Source of the DNA: Desulfitobacterium sp.
GTDB lineage: Bacteria; Bacillota; Desulfitobacteriia; Desulfitobacteriales; Desulfitobacteriaceae
Reading direction: 5' to 3'
DNA length: 15,368 nt
NCBI GenBank assembly: GCA_012799495.1
Contig: JAAZLD010000141.1
Location: forward strand, 1-15,368
The position numbers and the translations under genes were made by a program. Of this stretch, positions 6,934 to 12,032 are shown in pieces. The stretch's first letter is position 1. Every line of letters begins with the position of its first letter. The notes under the pieces were generated by a model. The model worked only from the letters and a program-made list of their open reading frames with translations. It did not search any database and was not told the origin of the DNA.

Positions 6934-9291
6934 GTGGAGGAAAAACTCAAACTTCTAGCTCAAATTCCTTTTTTAAAAGATCTCACCCAAGGGGAATTAT
7001 TAGAATTTGCTAAAGAATTCCGTTGGGAGATCTATCCTCAGGATACTTTGGTTTTGGAAAAAGATCAAAAACCTCTAGCCATAACCATAATCAAAGAAGG
7101 AAAATGCGATGTTGAGGGTGTGGTTTTTGGTGAGTTAGAAGTGGTCACAGGTAAACCTTCTTCCAAAACTGTCACTTGCATAGAAGAGACGAAAGTGTTG
7201 ATGATCGAAGCCCAAGACTTTGCTCGTCTCCTATGGCGTTGGCCCAAAATCTATCGTACAATAATCGAACAATTAAGTCATGATTTGCAAGAAGTTAGTC
7301 AATTGCTTACAGAGAAGAATTATAAAGAAGTACTCCGCTCGGCCATAGAACTTACTCAGTATAAGGAAAAATTCTATGGAATATGGGGTAGTGTTAAGAC
7401 TACAAAAGAAATCGAAAAAATGCTGAAAGAAATTTCTGAAGCTCAAGGGCATTTACTCATTTACGGTGAGAGAGGTACAGGACGGCAGATGGTAGCCTGG
7501 TACGCCCATCAGCATTTATTTGGAGAGAACGCTCCTTTCGTGGTTCTCGATGGCCAGAGGTTTGATGGGCATTGGGATGTCCTCTTAAGGGATGGTAGTG
7601 AAAAAGAGGATAATCTACCTTATTTAAGTATTTTCGATTTAGCGGCAGGGGGAACTTTATTTATCAGAGAGATCCATCAAATTTCCCTTGAGAATCAAGT
7701 AAGGCTTGCTGAGGCTATTGGAAAATACAAGAATAAATGCTTCGTTATAGGTAGTATTCAAGATGAAGAAAATAATGCTAGCGAAATTCTCCCTACCTTG
7801 AAAGAATGTTTTGGTCATGTATATTCTATTACTCCATTGCGTAAACGGAAAAGAGATATCCCCATTATCGCCCAAGGAATTTTAGAAAGGTTGGCCCAAA
7901 AACACCAGCGACCAGTGCCCAAATTAACCCCTGAAGCCACTCAGTTATTGCTTTCCCATAATTATCGCCAAGGTAATGTTACAGAATTGATCCAGGTTAT
8001 GGAGAGGGCATTTTTCCTAGTCGAGGAAGAGGAAGTAGGACTGGAACAGATCTTTTTTGGACCCACTGCTGAGAAAATAGGTAGTAAAATAAATCTCTTA
8101 CAATGGGAGAATATCCGCAATTTCGTAATGAAAAAGAAATTGCTGAATGTTCTCCAATGGCTTTCGGCAGTCTCACTTATTTTTATAATTGGAGGGTTAC
8201 TCTTTTTCCCCCAATTATCCATTACTATGAAGGCCTTTATCCTGATCTGGGGTTTATGGTGGCCAGCTTTAGCTATTTTTTCCCCCATTCTCGGGAGGAT
8301 TTGGTGTACTTTCTGTCCCTTTTCCAAAATTATGGAGTTTGTGCAAGATCGCTATCACCCCAAACGCCCCCTCCCACCGATTTTTATAAAATATGACTAT
8401 TTAGTCGTTAGCTTCCTTTTTGCCATGATTTTTTGGTTGGAAGTTTTCACTGGTATGCGAGCTAATATTTTTTATACAGCTTTACTACTTTTAACTATTC
8501 AAATATTAGCTATAATAATCAGTGTCCTCTATCCTCGCCATGCTTGGTGCAAACATTTTTGTCCTCTTGGTGGATTTGTAGGGACAGCATCCATTGGTTC
8601 CATCCTAGAGGTTCGGGCTGATCCTGCTGTTTGCTTAAATAAGTGCACAACTTTTGATTGCTATGTGGGACGGGATGGAGTAAAAGGTTGTCCTATGAGC
8701 CAGCATCTACCTTATTTAGATAATAATTTGGACTGCAAACTATGTTTCCGTTGTGTCCATAATTGCCAGCATAATAATGTCCAAGTAAATTTACGGGTAG
8801 CAGCTAGAGAAGTCTGGCATTTAAATAGGGTTAATCAAGGATATACTGTCTTCATTGGTATGTTGTTAGGGATTATTTTTCCTATGCTTTACTTCGAGCC
8901 CCTCCATGGGATCTGGCCTAAGGATATCTGGAATTTTTGGTTCACCATCTCTTACTTTGGTGGAGCGGTATTTGGTGGTGCTCTAGGCTGGCTGGTTAGC
9001 AGACCTTTTAAAACAAAATCAGCTTCCAAAAGAGTAAAGCTAACCTTTGCTTTTGTACATATTGTCTTTGCCTGCCATATTGTTTATCAAATGGGCTTTA
9101 TCCCGGGTTTGGATCTATTTTCAATAGGTCTAGGCTGGAACACATCATCAGGACTAATAAGTAATTTTTTCCCTGCAACTCAGGTTGCTTCAGTTATAGC
9201 AATAATGATTGGATTTCTCCTGACCATTATCGCTATAACTGTCATTATTTATAAACATCGTAGAGATAATAAGAAGCCAAGGATAAGTTAA
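6934..9291 (+). CDS. CRP-like domain - degenerate NtrC-type AAA+ domain - NapH/NosR-like 4Fe-4S membrane protein
   Basis: This 785-residue three-part fusion starts at GTG, 6 bases after AGGAGGG (6921-6927). Residues 1-120 are a cyclic-nucleotide-binding-type beta barrel ending in a GELEVVTGKPSSKTVTCIEETKVLMI-like phosphate-cassette region, but with SSKT where ligand-binding members have R-S/T-A. Residues 150-370 resemble the sigma-54-interaction AAA+ domain, with Walker A as GERGTGRQ (R184 for Lys), GGTLFIREI (R245 for the Walker B Asp), PLRKRKRDIP (301-310) and GNVTEL (T350 for the sensor-II Arg). The GAFTGA loop is missing. Residues 400-770 hold about eight membrane helices. Cysteines are the pairs C458/C461 and C539/C543 (each followed by Pro, as in NapH/NosR/CcoG-like proteins), a divergent C567-C571-C576-C586 set and a classic CX2CX2CX3C (601-611). 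There is no HTH. The likely role is membrane electron transfer or redox sensing modulated by the cytoplasmic domains; substrate and partners are unknown. It could also be an orphan maturation or regulatory factor of a respiratory enzyme. Confidence 0.82.
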   Translation: MEEKLKLLAQIPFLKDLTQGELLEFAKEFRWEIYPQDTLVLEKDQKPLAITIIKEGKCDVEGVVFGELEVVTGKPSSKTVTCIEETKVLMIEAQDFARLLWRWPKIYRTIIEQLSHDLQEVSQLLTEKNYKEVLRSAIELTQYKEKFYGIWGSVKTTKEIEKMLKEISEAQGHLLIYGERGTGRQMVAWYAHQHLFGENAPFVVLDGQRFDGHWDVLLRDGSEKEDNLPYLSIFDLAAGGTLFIREIHQISLENQVRLAEAIGKYKNKCFVIGSIQDEENNASEILPTLKECFGHVYSITPLRKRKRDIPIIAQGILERLAQKHQRPVPKLTPEATQLLLSHNYRQGNVTELIQVMERAFFLVEEEEVGLEQIFFGPTAEKIGSKINLLQWENIRNFVMKKKLLNVLQWLSAVSLIFIIGGLLFFPQLSITMKAFILIWGLWWPALAIFSPILGRIWCTFCPFSKIMEFVQDRYHPKRPLPPIFIKYDYLVVSFLFAMIFWLEVFTGMRANIFYTALLLLTIQILAIIISVLYPRHAWCKHFCPLGGFVGTASIGSILEVRADPAVCLNKCTTFDCYVGRDGVKGCPMSQHLPYLDNNLDCKLCFRCVHNCQHNNVQVNLRVAAREVWHLNRVNQGYTVFIGMLLGIIFPMLYFEPLHGIWPKDIWNFWFTISYFGGAVFGGALGWLVSRPFKTKSASKRVKLTFAFVHIVFACHIVYQMGFIPGLDLFSIGLGWNTSSGLISNFFPATQVASVIAIMIGFLLTIIAITVIIYKHRRDNKKPRIS

Positions 9292-9334
9292 AGATAGAAA
9301 TATAATGGAAATAGAATATAAAAAGGATGAAATT

Positions 9335-9341
9335 TAAGGAG
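9335..9341 (+). promoter_or_regulatory. Ribosome binding site that decides the trmB start
   Basis: TAAGGAG sits 9 bases before ATG 9351. The earlier in-frame ATG at 9327 would place this site inside the gene and has only a GG directly before it, so 9351 is the better start. Confidence 0.75.
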
Positions 9342-9350
9342 TATATTTCA

Positions 9351-9995
9351 ATGTCGAGAATACGTAGAAGAAAATGGGCAAGGCCAGAATTAGAAAAAGA
9401 TCCGAAAGTTATTTTCCAGCCACAAGAATATCAAGGAAAGTGGCCAGAACTATTTAAGAACCAAAACCCCATTCATTTAGAACTTGGATGTGGACAGGGG
9501 GAATTTATTAGCCAATGTGCAGAAAATAACCCCCATTTAAATTTTATTGCTATAGATTTATATAATGAGGTTTTGGTCCAAACTTTAAGAAAGCTCAATG
9601 AGAATTCCTTGGAAAATGTAAGGTTAATCCCCATGAATATAAGATTAATTAACGAGATCTTTGCTGAGGATGAGGTCGCAAAGATATATATCAACTTTTG
9701 TAATCCCTGGCCTAAACGAAGACATCATATTAGGAGATTGACCCATCCAGTTTTTTTAGAAAAATATAAAAAGTTCCTCATCAATAAGGGTGAAGTTTGT
9801 TTTAAAACCGATGATGATGGACTTTTCCAGGATAGCCTTAAATATTTTGCGGAATCAGGATTTAAGGAACTTTATAAGACCTTTGATTTACATAGTAGTT
9901 CTTATGCCCAAAATAACATTGTGACTAAATACGAGGAAAAGTTCTCCAGTCAAGGAATCAAAATAAAATTTGGCATCTTTCAGAATAATAAGTAA
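9351..9995 (+). CDS. trmB: tRNA (guanine-N7-)-methyltransferase
   Basis: This 214-residue SAM-dependent enzyme methylates G46 in the variable loop of tRNAs. The Rossmann fold shows the SAM motif LELGCGQGEF (43-52), an acidic strand end at FIAIDLY (65-71) and the TrmB signature NFCNPWPKRRH (115-125) followed by RRLTHPVFLEKY. The later FKTDDDGLF (151-159) and TKYEEKF (192-198) are also conserved substrate and active-site segments. Length matches the Bacillus enzyme, which likewise begins with a short basic stretch. Position 117 is Cys in NFCNPW where Bacillus has NFSDPW, a tolerated variation. The frame opens 24 bases earlier at ATG 9327, but the ribosome site at 9335-9341 favours 9351. It lies 59 bases after the iron-sulfur fusion gene, with no functional link evident. 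Confidence 0.94.
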   Translation: MSRIRRRKWARPELEKDPKVIFQPQEYQGKWPELFKNQNPIHLELGCGQGEFISQCAENNPHLNFIAIDLYNEVLVQTLRKLNENSLENVRLIPMNIRLINEIFAEDEVAKIYINFCNPWPKRRHHIRRLTHPVFLEKYKKFLINKGEVCFKTDDDGLFQDSLKYFAESGFKELYKTFDLHSSSYAQNNIVTKYEEKFSSQGIKIKFGIFQNNK

Positions 9996-10018
9996 GAGAG
10001 TGTACTAGAGGAGCCACA

Positions 10019-10498
10019 ATGTTAGAGGGAGTTGATCTTATGTCCTTAGAAGAATACAAAGGTGAACAAATTGTAGAGAGTGAACTAGTGGGAGATAGTG
10101 AACTAGTAGGAGAGAGTGAACTAATAGAAGGTCAATTAGAAGAGCAGCCTATAATCAAAAAGCCCAAATTGATTAAGGAAGAAGTAAACCGCCGTCTAGT
10201 TCATGGGATTAAAAAACATAATTTAGAGTATGACCTTTTATATAATGCCGAGAAAGCCGCTTTAAATAAGGATGGTGATGTCTTAACCTTTCTTTTTCAG
10301 CGTATGTTTTTTTATCGGTTAAATGAAAAACTCTCGGCCTATCAATGTGATCATAGTTATCGTTTTACTCGTCAAATCCTTACCCAAATGCAGTTAAGTC
10401 GGGGAAAGATCAATGATATTTTAGAGATCTTTAAAAAGAATGGGGGAGTATGTGATTGCGAGGTTCTCTATAATGTTGAGAGCTTAGTGATTGGTTAA
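10019..10498 (+). CDS. DUF2695-like small protein with repeated acidic N-terminus and possible zinc site
   Basis: This is a 159-residue soluble protein. Its C-terminal half reads like DUF2695: CDHSYRFTRQIL (C110, H112) followed by NGGVCDCEVLYNVE (C145, C147). The C-x-H plus C-x-C arrangement is a plausible metal site, though no function is established for the family as far as I know. Residues 45-105 are a basic helix-rich segment (KPKLIKEEVNRRL...). The N-terminal 40 residues are acidic and low-complexity, containing three six-residue repeats (SELVGD, SELVGE, SELIEG). Two starts are possible. ATG 10019 has GAGGAG with a 5-base spacer. ATG 10040 has GAGGGAG upstream and would remove seven residues. 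It follows trmB by 23 bases and may be transcribed with it. I cannot name a function. Confidence 0.75.
   Translation: MLEGVDLMSLEEYKGEQIVESELVGDSELVGESELIEGQLEEQPIIKKPKLIKEEVNRRLVHGIKKHNLEYDLLYNAEKAALNKDGDVLTFLFQRMFFYRLNEKLSAYQCDHSYRFTRQILTQMQLSRGKINDILEIFKKNGGVCDCEVLYNVESLVIG
10079..10132 (+). repeat. 18-base in-frame tandem repeat, three copies
   Basis: Units start at 10079, 10097 and 10115, each opening with AGTGAACTA. Units 1 and 2 differ at only two bases (both near the end), while unit 3 has diverged in its second half. They encode SELVGD, SELVGE and SELIEG. High nucleotide identity, including synonymous positions, points to recent slippage. Confidence 0.9.
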
Positions 10499-10521
10499 GG
10501 TAAGATAAAATAAAAGGGAGA

Positions 10522-10541
10522 GCTAAAAACATATTTTTAGC
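10522..10541. repeat. Perfect 8-base inverted repeat downstream of the DUF2695-like gene
   Basis: The arms GCTAAAAA and TTTTTAGC flank a CATA loop, 24 bases after the stop codon. It could fold as a hairpin, but the stem is AT-rich and no U-run follows it, so it does not look like a standard intrinsic terminator. An operator or weak transcript end is possible. Confidence 0.6.
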
Positions 10542-10544
10542 CGG

Positions 10545-10568
10545 TCAAATATAAGATCAAATATAAGA
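10545..10568. repeat. 12-base perfect tandem repeat, two copies
   Basis: TCAAATATAAGA occurs at 10545-10556 and again at 10557-10568, immediately after the inverted repeat and just before the small membrane-protein gene. Its role is unknown. Confidence 0.85.
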
Positions 10569-10590
10569 ATCAATACTGAAAATCTAGAAT

Positions 10591-10926
10591 GTGAAAGTTG
10601 GGGTATCTTTGATAATTTCCTTGATCTTGGCAGCCAGTATTATCTTTCTCATCAATATCCCCTTTGGTTATTGGCGAGCAAATGTGAAGAAGTTTTCCTT
10701 AGGGTGGTTTGGGGCTATTCACACCCCTGTCCCTTTGGTAGTGTTGCTGCGAAAATATCTTGAGTTTCCTGGGGAGGGATTGGTGCTAATCTGTTTTTTT
10801 GGAGCTTTCTTTTTGGGACAACTTTGTGGTAAGAAGCTATCTTTGTTTTTTAGGCAGTTTGGACCAGTTACTTCCTTTTTATTTGGGGACTTAATGCGAC
10901 AGAGTTGGTTTATTTATTTCCGTTAG
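10591..10926 (+). CDS. Small membrane protein, unknown function
   Basis: This is a 111-residue hydrophobic protein with three likely membrane helices (about 4-23, 38-53 and 62-79) and a basic C-terminal tail. The segment INIPFGYWRANVKKFSLGWFGAIHTPVP is distinctive. I recall similar NIPFGYWRANVRKFS...HIPVP sequences in uncharacterised small membrane proteins of other bacteria, but this is from memory and not checked. GTG is the first possible start after an in-frame TAG at 10585. No good Shine-Dalgarno site precedes it, so the start is uncertain. It lies between the DUF2695-like gene and tepA on the same strand, 104 bases before the tepA start. No catalytic motif is visible. Confidence 0.65.
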   Translation: MKVGVSLIISLILAASIIFLINIPFGYWRANVKKFSLGWFGAIHTPVPLVVLLRKYLEFPGEGLVLICFFGAFFLGQLCGKKLSLFFRQFGPVTSFLFGDLMRQSWFIYFR

Positions 10927-11014
10927 TGAGAATTAAGGATTATACTGCATTTTTTCCGGCCTTAGGCTCCATAATAATAGGTGTATGAGATTTTAGATGA
11001 ACAAGTATGTTCTT

Positions 11015-11022
11015 GGAAGGAG
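11015..11022 (+). promoter_or_regulatory. Ribosome binding site that decides the tepA start
   Basis: GGAAGGAG ends 8 bases before GTG 11031. The frame also has ATG at 11007, but nothing like a ribosome site precedes that codon and it would place this strong site inside the gene. Confidence 0.75.
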
Positions 11023-11030
11023 TGCACTAT

Positions 11031-11747
11031 GTGGCAAATACAGGAGCCAAAGAAGCTAAAGGAAATGCAGAAACTCAAAATCTTGTTGAAGTAGGACAAG
11101 TTCGGATACCAGAACCTCCGGAAAATATTTATTGTTTGACGGTTATTGGTCAGGTCGAGGGTCATCAGATTCTCCCTGCTCAGTCTAAGTCCACCAAATA
11201 CGAACATGTTATTCCTCAGTTGGTTGCTGTTGAACAAAATCCTAGAGTAGAAGGGGTTTTATTGATCTTAAATACAGCAGGGGGAGATGTTGAGGCAGGG
11301 TTAGCAATAGCCGAGCTAATTAGCAGTTTAAGTAAACCTAGCGTTTCCATAGTTTTAGGTGGTGGGCATAGTATTGGGATTCCCATAGCTGTAAGTTGTA
11401 ATACAAGTTTTATTGCACCTACGGGAACCATGACTGTTCATCCGATTCGTTATACTGGATTGGTGATCAATGGCCATCAACAATTTGATTATCTCCAAAA
11501 AATGCAAGAAAGAGTGAACAATTTCATTGTCAAACATTCCAATATTACCGAGGAACAATTGAGAAAGCTTATGTTTGCAACTGGTGAATTAGCACAAGAT
11601 ATTGGAACGATTTTAATTGGCCAAGAAGCGGTGGATGTTGGACTAATTAAATCTGTAGGTGGTTTAAAAGAGGCCTATGGAGAATTAAAACGCCTTATAG
11701 CACAAAGTAAAGAGACAACACCTACTAACCTTGCCTCTTTCGGGTAA
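11031..11747 (+). CDS. tepA: TepA-type ClpP-fold serine protease
   Basis: This 238-residue protein belongs to the ClpP/crotonase superfamily, in the branch called TepA (YmfB) in Bacillus, where it was linked to protein export and to spore/germination processing. Numbered from GTG 11031, the oxyanion region is ILNTAGGDVEAGLAIAE (79-95), the nucleophile is S114 in GGGHSIGIPIA, and the catalytic His is H137 in TMTVHPIR. No signal peptide or membrane helix is present, so it is probably cytoplasmic or peripheral. Length fits the Bacillus protein (about 245). The start is chosen from GGAAGGAG 8 bases upstream of the GTG, with ATG 11007 as the alternative. The position just upstream of ftsK/spoIIIE is the conserved order in spore-forming Firmicutes, although the small ylzJ gene normally found between them is not intact here. 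Confidence 0.88.
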   Translation: MANTGAKEAKGNAETQNLVEVGQVRIPEPPENIYCLTVIGQVEGHQILPAQSKSTKYEHVIPQLVAVEQNPRVEGVLLILNTAGGDVEAGLAIAELISSLSKPSVSIVLGGGHSIGIPIAVSCNTSFIAPTGTMTVHPIRYTGLVINGHQQFDYLQKMQERVNNFIVKHSNITEEQLRKLMFATGELAQDIGTILIGQEAVDVGLIKSVGGLKEAYGELKRLIAQSKETTPTNLASFG

Positions 11748-11832
11748 GGGGCAGAGGTGGGGTTTCTATGTTATAATCAATACTGGACAACCATTTGTGA
11801 AGGATTCCACTGAGGGAGACACTACTAGAAAT

Positions 11833-11889
11833 AGACTTTACTAAAGGGCAGATTTTACAAAAGAGAGATTTTATAAAGTAGATTTTACA
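11833..11889. repeat. Four spaced copies of an AGATTTTACA-like element
   Basis: AGACTTTACT (11833), AGATTTTACA (11850), AGATTTTATA (11866) and AGATTTTACA (11880) occur at 17-, 16- and 14-base spacing, all in the same orientation. The spacing is longer than a helical turn and not constant. They could be protein-binding iterons or remnants of tandem duplication. Confidence 0.6.
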
Positions 11890-11895
11890 TAAGCT

Positions 11896-11935
11896 AAGTA
11901 AATTTAGACTAAATCAAGTAAATTTAGACTAACCC
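11896..11935. repeat. 20-base direct tandem repeat, two copies
   Basis: Bases 11896-11915 and 11916-11935 share AAGTAAATTTAGACTAA exactly and differ only in the last three bases of the unit (ATC versus CCC). Confidence 0.9.
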
Positions 11936-12032
11936 AATTAAACAGAAAAAGAACAAATAAAAGGAAATAAATTCCTAATGTAGAAATGATATATGGACAA
12001 GCTATAGGAGAATTTGATGTGAGGGATGTTGT

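Larger units (their letters stand above)
11748..12032. other. Repeat-rich intergenic region between tepA and ftsK
   Basis: These 285 bases are AT-rich and contain no intact gene. They begin with a ribosome-site-like GAGGTGG and an ATG (11768) whose reading frame stops after two codons, where Bacillus-type genomes have ylzJ. They continue with two families of short repeats and end with a good ribosome site for ftsK (GAGGG at 12021-12025). A short inverted repeat, AGGAA-ATAAA-TTCCT, is near 11960. I could not identify a convincing promoter. Confidence 0.6.

Noticed and set aside
7962..8327. 121-codon open frame on the minus strand inside the iron-sulfur fusion gene
   Set aside because: Antisense to a strongly conserved coding region, with no family-like sequence; a shadow frame.
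6934..9291. Idea that the fusion gene is a sigma-54-dependent transcription activator
   Set aside because: No GAFTGA loop, damaged Walker motifs and no HTH; the C-terminal half is membrane-embedded.
9301..9306. TATAAT upstream of trmB
   Set aside because: The 17-base upstream position reads CAAGGA, not a -35 element. A weak promoter remains possible but is not supported.
10962..11237. Minus-strand open frame over the tepA 5' end
   Set aside because: Overlaps the well-supported tepA start and coding region; no homology-like pattern.
11772..11777. Perfect TATAAT after tepA
   Set aside because: No -35-like sequence at 16-18 bases upstream (the position reads GGGGCA-like) and no extended -10.
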